DNA of 64,000 nt from Arthrobacter sp. DWC3 (GCF_002929375.1 NZ_PJIP01000005.1:62001-126000); one strand, 5' to 3'; shown: positions 9,747 through 18,750, counted from the stretch's first letter. Made by a program: numbers and translations. Notes: generated by a model from the sequence alone, not told the origin.

Positions 9747-10805
9747 TCAGGCCCGCTGCCCGATGGGCCCGTCCACCGTGAGGACGCCGTCCGACGGCGG
9801 CGAGGTGCTCTGGCGCACCACGAGGCTCGTCGCGAGATCGAGCCGCAGGTTGTCGGGCCGCTCGCCGTCGCGCAGGCGCAGGACCATGCGCGTGGCCTCC
9901 TCCGCCATCTGGATGAGCGGCTGGTGGACTGTGGTCAGGGCCGGGCTCGACCACTGCGCCACGGGCAGGTCGTCGTACCCCACGATCGAGAGCTCCTCCG
10001 GGACCCGGAGGCCGATCTGGCGGGCGGCGTCGAGCACGCCCAGGGCCTGGAGGTCGCTGCCGGCGAAGATCGCGGTGGGCGGGTGCGGGCTGCGCAGCAG
10101 GGAGAAGGCGTGGTCGCGTCCCCCGTCCACGTGGAAGTTGCCGAACCTGATGAACGAGGGGTCGATCGGCAGGGACGCCATGTTCATGGCCGAGCGGTAG
10201 CCGTCGATCCTCGCCAGGGAGCACATCATGTCCTCCGGCCCGCTGATCGCCGCGATACGCGTGTGGCCGAGCTCGATCAGGTGCCGCGTGGCCATCATGC
10301 CGCCGGACCAGTTGGCGGACCCCACCGAGGGCACGTCGGGGGAGGGGTCGCCCGCAGGATCGATGATCACGAACGGGATGGACCGGGCGTCGAGCTTGGC
10401 GCGGAAGTCCTGAGGGAGTTCCGAGAACACGAGGACCACGCCGGCCGGCCGCCTCGACATGACGCCCTCGATCCACTCCACGCCCGGGGCATGGCGCGAG
10501 CCGGTCTCCGTGAGGACGACGCTCAGGCCGTGGTTGCGGGCCACGTTCTCCACGCCGCGGATGAGTTCGAGGGCCCATGCGCTCTCCAGCTCGTGGAACA
10601 CGAGTTCCACCAGGCCCGCCTTGGCCGTCGAGACCTTGCGCCGCCGGTAGCCGTGCTCCTCGAGGAGTTCCTCAACTTTCGCCCGGGTTTTCGGCGACAC
10701 GTCGGTGCGCCCGTTGAGCACCTTGGAGATGGTGGAGAGGGAAACCCCTGCTATCGCGGCCAGCTGGGCGAGGGTGACGCGCGGTTCGTCCGCCGGAATC
10801 GACAT
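9747..10805 (-). CDS. LacI-family repressor, probably of the divergent sugar importer operon (BxlR-like)
   Basis: A 352-residue LacI/GalR regulator. The helix-turn-helix 'VTLAQLAAIAGVSLSTISKVLNGRTDVS' lies at residues 10-37, followed by the hinge and a periplasmic-binding-type sensor domain. It is a close paralogue of the LacI protein at 24049-25086, sharing the segments 'LVELVF', 'FVIIDPAG', 'LARIDGYR' and 'ALTTVHQPL' almost position for position. It is divergent from the binding-protein gene, and the 165-base gap holds a promoter and an inverted-repeat operator. In Streptomyces, BxlR occupies the same position and represses bxlEFGA; the same role is inferred here. Confidence 0.9.
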   Translation of the reverse strand: MSIPADEPRVTLAQLAAIAGVSLSTISKVLNGRTDVSPKTRAKVEELLEEHGYRRRKVSTAKAGLVELVFHELESAWALELIRGVENVARNHGLSVVLTETGSRHAPGVEWIEGVMSRRPAGVVLVFSELPQDFRAKLDARSIPFVIIDPAGDPSPDVPSVGSANWSGGMMATRHLIELGHTRIAAISGPEDMMCSLARIDGYRSAMNMASLPIDPSFIRFGNFHVDGGRDHAFSLLRSPHPPTAIFAGSDLQALGVLDAARQIGLRVPEELSIVGYDDLPVAQWSSPALTTVHQPLIQMAEEATRMVLRLRDGERPDNLRLDLATSLVVRQSTSPPSDGVLTVDGPIGQRA

Positions 10806-10884
10806 GAGCGATAGCTTACCCCCGCGTACTCACGGCGTCCCGGGCACCGTTCGTCGCAGAATGTGACCCGCTGCACAGCCGGCC

Positions 10885-10914
10885 TTGCGTTTGCGGAGGG
10901 GCGCTACATACACT
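10885..10914 (+). promoter_or_regulatory. Predicted promoter of the bxlEFGA-like operon
   Basis: TTGCGT (10885-10890) and TACACT (10909-10914) are separated by 18 bases, with the operator immediately downstream. It was predicted by eye from hexamer similarity and spacing. Confidence 0.55.
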
Positions 10915-10930
10915 CGACCCACTACAACAC

Positions 10931-10957
10931 TTTCGATCTTATGGTCGAAACTTTCGA
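10931..10957 (+). promoter_or_regulatory. Inverted-repeat operator of the importer operon
   Basis: TCGAAA-C-TTTCGA (10945-10957) is a perfect inverted repeat. A further TTTCGA at 10931-10936 pairs with the same TCGAAA across 8 bases. It begins about 17 bases after the predicted -10, so a bound repressor would block elongation or open-complex formation. BxlR of Streptomyces is reported to bind CGAA-N-TTCG repeats, which this contains. Confidence 0.7.
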
Positions 10958-10970
10958 GAGGCGTTCAACG

Positions 10971-12272
10971 ATGAACAACCGAACCTGGATGTCCCGCGGT
11001 CTCGCGGGCACCGCGGTCATGATGCTCGGCCTCACCCTCGCCGGGTGCGGTGGAGGCAGCAGCGACGCGTCGAGCCGGCCCGAGAACGAGCTGCACGTGA
11101 CCGTGTACGGCGACGCGAGCAACAAGGTCGAAGAGGCGATGGTCGCGAAGTTCAACGAGACGTCGGACGTGAAGGTTGTGCTCGACACGATCCCCGGCGC
11201 CGACTACCAGACCAAGCTGCAGACCATCATCGACACCGATTCCGCCCCCGACGTCTTCTTCAACTGGGGCGGCGGAAGCATCGCGAACTTCGTGAAGGCC
11301 GACCTGCTCCTGCCTCTCGACGACTTCATCGAGGAGGACCCGCAGCTCAAGGACGCCTTCCTCCCCTCGGTCTTCGAGACGGCCGAGATCGACGGCAAGA
11401 GCTACGGCATCCCGATGCGCGGCACCCAGCCCGTGATGCTCTTCAACAACTCCGAGGTGCTGAAGCAGGCCGGCATCGATGCTCCTCCGGCCACCTGGGA
11501 CGAACTGCTGGACGCCGTCGAGAAGCTCAAGGCGGCGGGGGTGACCCCGATCGCGCTCGGCGGCGCCGACCAGTGGCCCACCCAGATGTGGTTCCAGTAC
11601 GTGTTCGACCGCGTGGCAGGCGAGGGGCTCTTCCAGGCCGCGCTCGACGGCGACACCGAGGTGTGGGACTCCGAGGAGAGCCGCGAGGCGCTCGGCAAGC
11701 TGCGCGAACTGATCGATGCCGGTGCCTTCGGCACCAACTTCGACTCCGTCAAGTTCACCGACGGCGGGTCGCCCACCCTGCTCTCCAGCGGCCGTGCGGG
11801 CTTCGAGCTCATGGGTTCCTGGGCCTACGCGACCCACCTGGACGCGAACCCCGAGTTCGCCGAGAACGTCCTCGGGTACAGCGAGTTCCCCGAGATCGAG
11901 GGCGGCAAGGGCGACCCCCACAACCTGGCCGGCAACACGAACAACTTCTACTCCGTCCACAAGGACACCCGGTACCCCGAAGAGGCCGCCGAGTTCCTGA
12001 AGCTCATGTACTCGGACGAGTTCGTGCAGGAGCAGATCGCCATCGGCAACCTGCCCACCACCACGAACACGGTGGAGTTCCTCGACCAGGCCTCCAACCC
12101 CGAGTACGCGAAGTACCAGTTCGACCTCGTGAAGGACGCACCCCACTTCCAGCTCTCCTGGGACCAGGCGTACCCGCCCGAGGCGAGGGTCACCATCCAC
12201 ACCGCCGTGTCCCAGTTCTTCAGCGGCAAGATCGATGAAGACGGCTTCATCAAGGCCATGCAGGGACTGTAG
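10971..12272 (+). CDS. Sugar ABC transporter substrate-binding lipoprotein (BxlE-like, xylo-oligosaccharide)
   Basis: A 433-residue family 1 extracellular solute-binding protein. It has an Arg-containing signal peptide with lipobox 'LTLAGC' (Cys at residue 25), then the mature binding domain with 'GADYQTKLQTIIDTDSAPDV', 'LLPLDDF' and 'LAGNTNNFYSVHKD'. ATG 10971 follows GAGAGG and lies just downstream of the operator; earlier in-frame starts would place the promoter and operator inside the gene. It is the first gene of an operon with two permeases and a GH3 glycosidase. This matches the bxlE-F-G-A order, where BxlE binds xylobiose and longer xylo-oligosaccharides; the substrate here is inferred from context. 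Confidence 0.9.
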   Translation: MNNRTWMSRGLAGTAVMMLGLTLAGCGGGSSDASSRPENELHVTVYGDASNKVEEAMVAKFNETSDVKVVLDTIPGADYQTKLQTIIDTDSAPDVFFNWGGGSIANFVKADLLLPLDDFIEEDPQLKDAFLPSVFETAEIDGKSYGIPMRGTQPVMLFNNSEVLKQAGIDAPPATWDELLDAVEKLKAAGVTPIALGGADQWPTQMWFQYVFDRVAGEGLFQAALDGDTEVWDSEESREALGKLRELIDAGAFGTNFDSVKFTDGGSPTLLSSGRAGFELMGSWAYATHLDANPEFAENVLGYSEFPEIEGGKGDPHNLAGNTNNFYSVHKDTRYPEEAAEFLKLMYSDEFVQEQIAIGNLPTTTNTVEFLDQASNPEYAKYQFDLVKDAPHFQLSWDQAYPPEARVTIHTAVSQFFSGKIDEDGFIKAMQGL

Positions 12273-12280
12273 GACCAACC

Positions 12281-13228
12281 ATGACAACGCTTGCAACCCG
12301 CAGGCAGGCAGGGCCGGGCGGCTCCACCGCGAGCCACCCGGCCCGCTCGGGTACCTCCTCCGTGGGGCGCCCCGGCTTCGCCTGGGCCCTGCCCGCCACC
12401 ATCTTCTTCGCGCTCTTCGCACTCGTGCCGCTGGCCGCGGTCGCCGTCCTGTCCTTCACCTCGTGGAGCGGCCTCGGTGACCCGGAGTTCGTGGGGCTCG
12501 AGAACTGGGAGACGCTCATCGCCGATCCCGTGATGCTCCAGAGTCTCTGGCTCAGCCTGCTGTTCATCGTGCTCGGCGTCGTGACGCAGACGCCGCTGAG
12601 CATCCTGCTCGGCGTCTGGGCCGCGGGCCACCAGCGCAACCGTGCCGTCCTCAGCGCCATCTACTTCATCCCGCTGCTGCTGTCCTCGGCCGCCATCTCG
12701 GTGCTGTGGCGAGCCCTGCTCGACCCGAACTTCGGCCTCCCGGGGCAGCTGCCCTGGCTCTTCGGCGACGGCAACCTGCTCGGCACGCAGGCCGGCGCCA
12801 TCGGCGTCCTGATCTTCGTGGGCATGTGGCAGTTCACGCCCTTCCACACCCTCATCTACCAGGGTGCCGCCAAGGGCATCCCGACCGTGCTCTACCAGGC
12901 CGCGTCCATCGACGGGGCGGGCATGGTGCGGCAGTTCTTCTCCATCACCCTGCCGCAGCTGCGCAACACGGCGATCACCTCGATCATCCTCATGGTGGTC
13001 GGCGGCCTGACGACCTTCGAGACCGTGCTCATCCTGACCGACGGCGGGCCCGGGACCGACACCACCATCACCGCCTTCTACATGTACCAGGAGGCGTTCC
13101 AGAGCTTCGACTTCGGTGTCGGCAGTGCCATCGCCCTCGTGCTCGTCGTCGTCGCGACCCTGATCTCCCTCGTGGTCGTCAAGGTGTCCGGGTACGACAA
13201 GATGAACAGCTCGCTGGAAGGCCTGTGA
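12281..13228 (+). CDS. Sugar ABC transporter permease (MalF/UgpA type, BxlF-like)
   Basis: A 315-residue inner-membrane permease with six predicted helices after a Ser/Gly-rich N-terminus of about 30 residues. The EAA loop that docks to the ATPase is seen as 'YQAASIDGAGMVRQFFSITLPQL' (about residues 205-227). It starts 8 bases after the binding-protein gene and its stop overlaps the next gene (ATGA). No ATPase gene is present in this operon, so, as in the bxl and ceb systems, a shared MsiK-like ATPase elsewhere would have to energise it (inference). Confidence 0.9.
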   Translation: MTTLATRRQAGPGGSTASHPARSGTSSVGRPGFAWALPATIFFALFALVPLAAVAVLSFTSWSGLGDPEFVGLENWETLIADPVMLQSLWLSLLFIVLGVVTQTPLSILLGVWAAGHQRNRAVLSAIYFIPLLLSSAAISVLWRALLDPNFGLPGQLPWLFGDGNLLGTQAGAIGVLIFVGMWQFTPFHTLIYQGAAKGIPTVLYQAASIDGAGMVRQFFSITLPQLRNTAITSIILMVVGGLTTFETVLILTDGGPGTDTTITAFYMYQEAFQSFDFGVGSAIALVLVVVATLISLVVVKVSGYDKMNSSLEGL

Positions 13229-14046
13229 TGAAGACCCGCCCCAATTACTTCGCCGGCATCGGCTCCTTCGTCTGGCTGCTGATCGTCGCCGTCCCGCTGT
13301 ACGTGATGATCTCGGGTACCTTCCAGACCCGCGAGGAGTTCGGCGACAACGGCCCGCTGTCCTTCCCCACGAGCTTCACGCTGCAGAACTACGCGGACGC
13401 GATCACGAGCGGCTTCGGCCTGTACTTCCTGAACACCGTGGTGGTGACCGTCGGCGTCGTCGCGATCGTCCTCCTGCTCGTCCCGCCGCTCAGCTACGCG
13501 ATCGTGCGCAGCCGGAGCAGGGCGGCGTCGTTCGTGTTCCGGTTCTTCCTCCTGGGCCTCGCCATCCCCGCCCAGGCGGTGATCGTGCCCGTGTTCTACC
13601 TGATCAACGCCGTGGGACTGTACGACAACCTGCTCGGCATCATCCTGCCCACCGCGGCATTCGCGCTGCCGATCTGCACGCTGATCCTCAGCGGGACCAT
13701 GCGCGACATCACGGGCGAGCTGTACGAGGCGATGGCCATGGACGGGGCGAGCCCCGCCCGGGCGTTCTTCCGCCTGGTGCTGCCCCTGTCCAAGGGCGGG
13801 ATCTCCACGATCGCCGTGTTCTCCGCCCTCCAGGCATGGAACGGCTTCCTGTTCCCGCTGATCCTCACCCAGTCAGAGAGCACCCGCGTGGTGACGCTCG
13901 GCCTCTTCAACTTCCAGACGCAGTACGGCATCAACATCCCGGGGCTGCTCGCCGCGGTGACGCTCTCGATGGTTCCCGTCCTGCTCGTCTACCTCTTCGC
14001 GCGACGCGCGCTTGTCCAGGGCCTCATGGGCGCTGGCGGAAAGTGA
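13228..14046 (+). CDS. Sugar ABC transporter permease (MalG type, BxlG-like)
   Basis: A 272-residue permease with six helices and the conserved loop 'YEAMAMDGASPARAFFRLVLPLS' (about residues 167-189). The ATG at 13228 overlaps the previous stop by four bases (ATGA), so the two permeases are translationally coupled and should be made in equal amounts. It pairs with the MalF-type protein to form the membrane channel of the importer. It ends two bases before the GH3 start. Confidence 0.92.
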   Translation: MKTRPNYFAGIGSFVWLLIVAVPLYVMISGTFQTREEFGDNGPLSFPTSFTLQNYADAITSGFGLYFLNTVVVTVGVVAIVLLLVPPLSYAIVRSRSRAASFVFRFFLLGLAIPAQAVIVPVFYLINAVGLYDNLLGIILPTAAFALPICTLILSGTMRDITGELYEAMAMDGASPARAFFRLVLPLSKGGISTIAVFSALQAWNGFLFPLILTQSESTRVVTLGLFNFQTQYGINIPGLLAAVTLSMVPVLLVYLFARRALVQGLMGAGGK

Positions 14047-14048
14047 TC

Positions 14049-16385
14049 ATGACAGAGACAACACTGAACGACGCCCCCTGGCGGGACCGCGGGGCAGCGC
14101 CCGAGGACCGCGTCGAGGCGCTCATCGGGGCGATGACGCTCCGCGAGAAGGTCGCCCAGCTCGTGGGCGTCTGGGTCGGCGCCAACACAGAGGGCGGCGA
14201 AGTGGCCCCCCACCAGCACGAGATGGACGAGGCCGTGGACCTCGACGAGCTGCTGCCCCACGGCCTCGGCCAGCTCACCCGCCCCTTCGGCACGGCGCCG
14301 GTGGAACCGGGCCTGGGAGCGCTGTCGCTGCAGCGCACGCAGGAGCGCATCGCGTCGGCCAACCGTTTCGGCATCCCGGCCCTCGTCCACGAGGAGTGCC
14401 TCGCCGGCTTCGCCGCCTGGAAGGCGACGGCGTACCCGGTGCCCCTCGCCTGGGGTGCCACCTTCAACCCGGACCTCGTGCGGACCATGGCCGGTGCGAT
14501 CGGCGCCGACCTCCGCTCGGTCGGCGTCCACCAGGGCCTCGCCCCCGTGCTCGACGTCGTCCGCGACGCCCGCTGGGGGAGGGTCGAGGAGACCATCGGC
14601 GAGGACCCCTACCTGATCGGGACCGTCGCGACGGCCTACGTGCAGGGGCTCGAGCGGGCCGGGATCGTGGCCACGCTCAAGCACTTCGTCGGCTACTCGG
14701 CGTCGAAGGCCGGGCGCAATCTCGCACCCGTCTCCATCGGGGAGCGGGAGCGGGCCGACGTGCTCCTGCCGCCGTTCGAGATGGCCGTCCGTGAATCCGG
14801 TGTCCGCTCGGTCATGCACGCGTACACGGACATCGACGGCGTGCCCACGGCCGCCGACGCCTCGCTCCTGACCTCGCTGCTCCGCGACACGTGGGGCTTC
14901 GACGGCACGGTGGTGGCCGACTACTTCGGCATCGCCTTCCTCAAGGAACTCCACCGCGTCGCGGGGACCCTCGGCGAGGCCGCGGCCGCCGCGCTCACCG
15001 CGGGGGTCGACGTCGAGCTCCCCACCGTGCACACCTTCGGCGACCACCTCGTCGCCGAGATCGAGGGCGGCACCCTCGACGAGGCGTTCGTCGACCGCGC
15101 ACTGCGCCGCGTGCTGCGGCAGAAGCTCGACCTCGGGCTGCTCGACGCCGACTGGTCGGCCGTGCCGTCCGCGCTCGCCGGAGGCGGGGTGCCCGTCGTC
15201 GACCTCGACCCGGCAGGCAACCGGGACATCGCCCGGCAGCTGGCCGAGCAGTCGATCGTCCTCGTGGGCAACGCGGGCATCCTCCCCCTGACGGAGGCGC
15301 CGCGCATCGCACTGATCGGGCCGAACGCCGACACCCACCGCGCGTTCCTCGGCTGCTACTCGTTCCCGGCCCACGTCGGCGAGCAGCACCCCGAGGTGGA
15401 GCTGGGGCTGAGGATCCCCACCGTCGCGGAGGCGCTCCGGGACGAGTTCCCCGGCAGCGAGATCACGACGGCGGCCGGCTGCACCATCGACGGCCGTGCC
15501 ACCACCGGCTTCGACGAGGCCCTCGCCGTCGCGCGCGGTGCGGACGTCGTGATCGCCGTCCTCGGGGACAGGGCCGGCCTCTTCGGCCGGGGGACCAGCG
15601 GCGAGGGGTGCGACGCCGAGTCGCTCGACCTGCCCGGCGTCCAGCAGCAGCTCCTCGACGGGCTGCTCGCGACGGGGAAGCCCGTCGTCGTGGTGCTGCT
15701 GACCGGGCGCCCCTACGCGCTCGGCGCCGCAGCGGGCGACGCCGCGGCGATCGTCCAGGGCTTCTTCCCCGGGGAGGAGGGGGCCGGCGCCGTCGCCGGA
15801 GTGCTGAGCGGGCGCATCAACCCGGCGGGACGCCTGCCCGTCAGCATCCCCGGGTCGCCGGGCGCCCAGCCGTCCACCTACCTCGCAGCCCCCCTGGCGC
15901 AGTCCAGCGGGGTGTCCAACATCGATCCGACGGCCGCGTTCCCCTTCGGCCACGGCCTCGGGTACACGCACTTCACGTGGAGCGACGCGGCGTCGACGGC
16001 GGAGTCCACCGGGACCGACGGCGAGGTGGGCCTCGAGGTCACGGTGACGAATGCGGGGGAGCGCGACGGCGTCGAGGTGGTGCAGCTGTACCTGCACGAT
16101 CCCGTGGCGTCGGTGGTGCGGCCCGTGCAGCGGCTCGTCGGCTACGCGCGGGTGCCGCTCGCGGCGGGGTCCTCGGCGCGGGTCGCGTTCACGGTGCCCG
16201 CGGACATCGCGTCCTTCACGGGGCGGGACGGCTCGCGCATCGTCGAGCCGGGTGCCCTCGAACTGCGGCTCGGGGCGTCGAGCGGTGACATCCGCGCCGC
16301 CGTCCCGCTCACCCTGACCGGTAGCGAGCGGCGGGTCGACCACACCCGGCGGCTGCACTGCGACGTCGAGGCGACGGCGCGCTGA
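14049..16385 (+). CDS. GH3 family beta-glycosidase, probable beta-xylosidase (BxlA-like)
   Basis: A 778-residue glycoside hydrolase of family 3. It has an N-terminal TIM-barrel domain (about 25-345), an alpha/beta sandwich domain (about 400-620) and a C-terminal fibronectin III-like domain (about 665-770). The nucleophile Asp lies in 'GTVVADYFGIAFL' (about residue 294), and 'KHFVGYS' and 'RWGRVEE' are the usual substrate-binding stretches. There is no signal peptide, so it acts in the cytoplasm on imported oligosaccharides. ATG 14049 starts two bases after the permease stop. The bxlA position at the end of the importer operon supports beta-xylosidase activity, although GH3 sequence alone cannot exclude beta-glucosidase or arabinofuranosidase. 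Confidence 0.9.
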   Translation: MTETTLNDAPWRDRGAAPEDRVEALIGAMTLREKVAQLVGVWVGANTEGGEVAPHQHEMDEAVDLDELLPHGLGQLTRPFGTAPVEPGLGALSLQRTQERIASANRFGIPALVHEECLAGFAAWKATAYPVPLAWGATFNPDLVRTMAGAIGADLRSVGVHQGLAPVLDVVRDARWGRVEETIGEDPYLIGTVATAYVQGLERAGIVATLKHFVGYSASKAGRNLAPVSIGERERADVLLPPFEMAVRESGVRSVMHAYTDIDGVPTAADASLLTSLLRDTWGFDGTVVADYFGIAFLKELHRVAGTLGEAAAAALTAGVDVELPTVHTFGDHLVAEIEGGTLDEAFVDRALRRVLRQKLDLGLLDADWSAVPSALAGGGVPVVDLDPAGNRDIARQLAEQSIVLVGNAGILPLTEAPRIALIGPNADTHRAFLGCYSFPAHVGEQHPEVELGLRIPTVAEALRDEFPGSEITTAAGCTIDGRATTGFDEALAVARGADVVIAVLGDRAGLFGRGTSGEGCDAESLDLPGVQQQLLDGLLATGKPVVVVLLTGRPYALGAAAGDAAAIVQGFFPGEEGAGAVAGVLSGRINPAGRLPVSIPGSPGAQPSTYLAAPLAQSSGVSNIDPTAAFPFGHGLGYTHFTWSDAASTAESTGTDGEVGLEVTVTNAGERDGVEVVQLYLHDPVASVVRPVQRLVGYARVPLAAGSSARVAFTVPADIASFTGRDGSRIVEPGALELRLGASSGDIRAAVPLTLTGSERRVDHTRRLHCDVEATAR

Positions 16386-16395
16386 CACCGCGCTG

Positions 16396-16450
16396 ACCCT
16401 GCCCGGACCCTGCCCGGACCCTGCCCGGACCCTGCCCGGACTCTACCCGG
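16396..16450 (+). repeat. 11-bp tandem repeat after the GH3 gene
   Basis: Four exact copies of ACCCTGCCCGG (16396-16439) and a fifth imperfect copy (ACTCTACCCGG) directly follow the stop codon region. There is no coding content. Confidence 0.9.
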
Positions 16451-16468
16451 AGGGTACGATCACCGAGC

Positions 16469-16503
16469 CCGACGGCCCGCTCTCCTCGAGGGCAGGCCGT
16501 CGG
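16469..16503 (+). terminator. Probable terminator of the importer/GH3 operon
   Basis: CCGACGGCC (16469-16477) pairs perfectly with GGCCGTCGG (16495-16503) across a 17-base loop, downstream of the tandem repeat. Confidence 0.55.
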
Positions 16504-16553
16504 TGCGTCCTCGGTCAGGCAGGTGCTTCCGCCAGGCCCTCGGCAGGACGCAG

Positions 16554-16585
16554 CGAAGGGCGCGCCGTATGCGGCGCGCCCTTCG
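16554..16585. terminator. Strong bidirectional hairpin terminator
   Basis: A perfect 14-bp stem (16554-16567 with 16572-16585) with TATG loop lies between the plus-strand GH3 operon and the minus-strand PRC-barrel gene. Confidence 0.85.
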
Positions 16586-16612
16586 GTTCTGCGGTGTCAG
16601 GCGATCAGCGGA

Positions 16613-17440
16613 TCAGCGGCGGGAGCCGTCGTCGCCCTCGGTCTCGATGCGCTCTTCACGCACCTGCTCGTTGATGGTCTGCTGCTCGGTGACCGTCTCC
16701 TTGTCGAGGCGCACGCGCTCCACGGGAACGGCTTCCTTCTCGACGACAGGACGCTCCTCGGTCAGGACGACCTCGTGCTCCTCCTCGCTGATGGCCGGCC
16801 CGTCGAGTGCGTCACCGCGGTTGGCGTCCGTGATGGGCTCGCGCTCCACGCGGACCTCCTCGTGGCTCACGGGCACCGTCTGGCTGACGTTCTCCGTCAC
16901 CACGTGCTTGCGGAGGCGCGCCCTGCCGGTCTCGTGCGTCTCCGTGCCCACACGGACCTCCTCCTTCGAGCGCGTCATGGCGTCGTCGGTCGTGGGGCCG
17001 GAGGTGTCATGGCCCACCACACCGCGGCTGTCCGAGCGGTCCACCCGCTCGTCGCCGGCCTGGAACCCCGGTGCTTCGCGCCCCTGGTCGGAGGCGGTCG
17101 TCGTCGTGGTCGTGGCGGTGCCGGAACCGATGCTGTAGTGCCGGTAGAGGCGTTCCTCCTCCTCCGGGCTCAGGTGGCCGTCGCGTTCGACGGACGGCGC
17201 GTCCTTCACGAGGTCCCTGCTGTAGGGGACGCGGACGTCGTTGCCGTCGGCGGAGGCGTCCTGCAGCGGCACGAAGGTCTCCTTGGTGCCGAAGAGCCCC
17301 GTGTTGACGGTCACCCAGCTGGGCTGACCGGTGCTGTCGTCGACATACAGTTCGCCGATCGAGCCGAGCTTGTCGCCGTCGTTCGTGTAGACCGTGCCCT
17401 TGCCGGTGGTCAGGCGATCGAGATCGTGCGAGGTGATCAT
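16613..17440 (-). CDS. PRC-barrel and DUF2382 (YsnF/AvaK-type) stress protein
   Basis: A 275-residue soluble protein. Residues 1-100 form a PRC-barrel domain ('GTVYTNDGDKLGSIGELYVDD', 'SWVTVNTGLFGTKETFVPL'); residues 150-270 form a DUF2382 domain with the repeated pattern 'EEVRVGTET...LRKHVVTENV...VPVSHEEVRVEREP'. A Thr-rich, acidic linker joins them. Related proteins (YsnF, AvaK) are induced by general stress in other bacteria; the molecular role is unknown. A good promoter lies upstream and a strong terminator follows, so it is a single-gene unit. Confidence 0.88.
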   Translation of the reverse strand: MITSHDLDRLTTGKGTVYTNDGDKLGSIGELYVDDSTGQPSWVTVNTGLFGTKETFVPLQDASADGNDVRVPYSRDLVKDAPSVERDGHLSPEEEERLYRHYSIGSGTATTTTTTASDQGREAPGFQAGDERVDRSDSRGVVGHDTSGPTTDDAMTRSKEEVRVGTETHETGRARLRKHVVTENVSQTVPVSHEEVRVEREPITDANRGDALDGPAISEEEHEVVLTEERPVVEKEAVPVERVRLDKETVTEQQTINEQVREERIETEGDDGSRR

Positions 17441-17496
17441 GTGGCGCTCCTAGCATCTGCAATCGTGGACGTGCAGCGGGGACTGCACTCCGTTTC

Positions 17497-17525
17497 ACTG
17501 TAGGCAAGCGACAAACAGATAACAA
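17497..17525 (-). promoter_or_regulatory. Predicted promoter of the PRC-barrel/DUF2382 gene
   Basis: Read on the minus strand, TTGTTA (17525-17520) and TACAGT (17502-17497) are 17 bases apart, about 60 bases before the start codon. The rest of the 322-base gap 17441-17762 shows no gene and no other clear site. Confidence 0.6.
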
Positions 17526-17762
17526 GGGCACTTACTAATTCTTCGTCCGAGCCCTATGGGGCGGCAGGCGTGCCGGAAGCGCACCACCAGTGGCCCTGGC
17601 GCAGCCGCGCGCCCTCCGGTCGACGGCTTCTTGCACCCCGGGCAAAACAAACCGGTTGCGTATATGGCTCCGCCTCGGTCACGGTAGTAAGCAGACTGAT
17701 GATTTGTGTCGACGAGCATCCGCTGCGGCGAACAGGATCATCCACCATCGAGGAGCAGCATC

Positions 17763-18380
17763 ATGGCATCAGAGAACACTTCGGGCGCGAGCACCCCGAG
17801 GAGCAGGCGCAACGACGTCGTCGCTGCGGAGAAGGAGCAGTTCGGCGGCATCAAGTTCGGGTCGGCGTTCTTCGGCTGGTTGACCGCCATCGGCCTGACG
17901 GTCATCCTCAGCGCCCTGGCGGCCGCGATCGGCGTCGGCATCGGGGCGTCGAACTCAGGCAGCGCGGGCGAGGCCGCGAACCAGGCCACGCAGAACGCGG
18001 AGACCATCGGGATCGTCAGCGGGATCGTCCTCGCGATCATCCTGTTCGTCGCCTACTACTGCGGCGGCTACGTGGCCGGCCGCATGGCGCGGTTCGACGG
18101 CGTGAAGCAGGGCGTCGCCGTCTGGCTCTGGGGCATCATCATCGCGATCATCCTCGCGATCCTCGCCGCCGTGGCCGGGGACCAGTTCAACGTACTCTCC
18201 AACCTCAACGGTGCGCCGAGCATCCCCGTGGACGGCAGCGCCCTCACCACGAGCGGCCTGATCGCCCTGGCGATCGCGATCCTCATCCCGCTGATCGGAG
18301 CGATCCTCGGCGGCAAGGCCGGCATGCGCTTCCACCGCAAGGTGGACCAGGTGGGCATCAACCACCAGGCCGGCATCTGA
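17763..18380 (+). CDS. Four-helix membrane protein of unknown function
   Basis: A 205-residue protein with a polar N-terminus (about 35 residues, 'AAEKEQFGGIKFGSAFFGW') and four predicted transmembrane helices at about 38-68, 95-115, 128-150 and 172-193, with small residues (Gly, Ala) packed in the helices. ATG 17763 follows GAGGAG; an in-frame ATG at 17706 has no such site. Similar integral membrane proteins, often next to general-stress genes, occur in Actinobacteria without a known function. It is divergent from the PRC-barrel/DUF2382 gene and ends in a 20-bp hairpin. Confidence 0.75.
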   Translation: MASENTSGASTPRSRRNDVVAAEKEQFGGIKFGSAFFGWLTAIGLTVILSALAAAIGVGIGASNSGSAGEAANQATQNAETIGIVSGIVLAIILFVAYYCGGYVAGRMARFDGVKQGVAVWLWGIIIAIILAILAAVAGDQFNVLSNLNGAPSIPVDGSALTTSGLIALAIAILIPLIGAILGGKAGMRFHRKVDQVGINHQAGI

Positions 18381-18395
18381 CCGACCCGCATCACG

Positions 18396-18438
18396 CATGA
18401 AGGAGGCGCCACCCCGACGGGGTGGCGCCTCCTTCATG
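18396..18438. terminator. Very long terminator hairpin
   Basis: A perfect 20-bp stem (18396-18415 with 18419-18438) with a 3-base loop, followed by TTCTG. It is the strongest terminator in the window. Confidence 0.9.
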
Positions 18439-18481
18439 TTCTGCGGGAACCACGCCGGTCACTCCCTGTACGGGCGATGGG

Positions 18482-18671
18482 ATGTCTGGACTCTCGCACG
18501 TGCGCACGGCACAGGACGAGGGGCCGTTCTTCCACGGGACGAGAGCCGACCTGCACGTCGGAGATCTCCTCACCGCGGGCTTCCGCTCGAACTACCGCCC
18601 CGACGTCATCCATGATCCATGAGTACTTCGGCGAGGCCACGGAGTGGACGCGGCAGGCCCACAGGAGGTGA
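18482..18671 (+). pseudogene. Decayed rifampin ADP-ribosyltransferase (arr) remnant
   Basis: From ATG 18482 the frame gives 'GPFFHGTRADLHVGDLLTAGFRSNYRPDV', the N-terminal NAD-binding part of Arr enzymes (normally about 140 residues), but it stops at 18622. A second frame then reads 'FGEATEWTRQAHRR', resembling the C-terminal 'VGE-V-TDW-R' stretch of Arr, up to 18671. About 80 central residues are missing, so this looks like an internal deletion plus a frame change. No rifampin inactivation is expected from it. Recognition rests on motif memory, not a search. Confidence 0.6.
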
Positions 18672-18750
18672 CGCACGTCGGAAGCCGATGATTCCGGAGC
18701 TCCTCACCCGTCTGAAGAGGTGGACCGGGAATCTACCTGAAGGGAAGCAC

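Noticed and set aside
16396-16450. Tandem repeat considered as a CRISPR array
   Set aside because: The units are 11 bp and contiguous with no spacers, and there are no cas genes in the window.
17495-17719. Minus-strand small frame with Cys pairs ('FCPGCKK')
   Set aside because: It has no ribosome site, overlaps the predicted promoter of the PRC-barrel gene and has no recognised family.
18397-18615. Plus-strand frame covering the 20-bp hairpin
   Set aside because: It encodes the terminator hairpin and a mixture of remnant sequence; not a gene.
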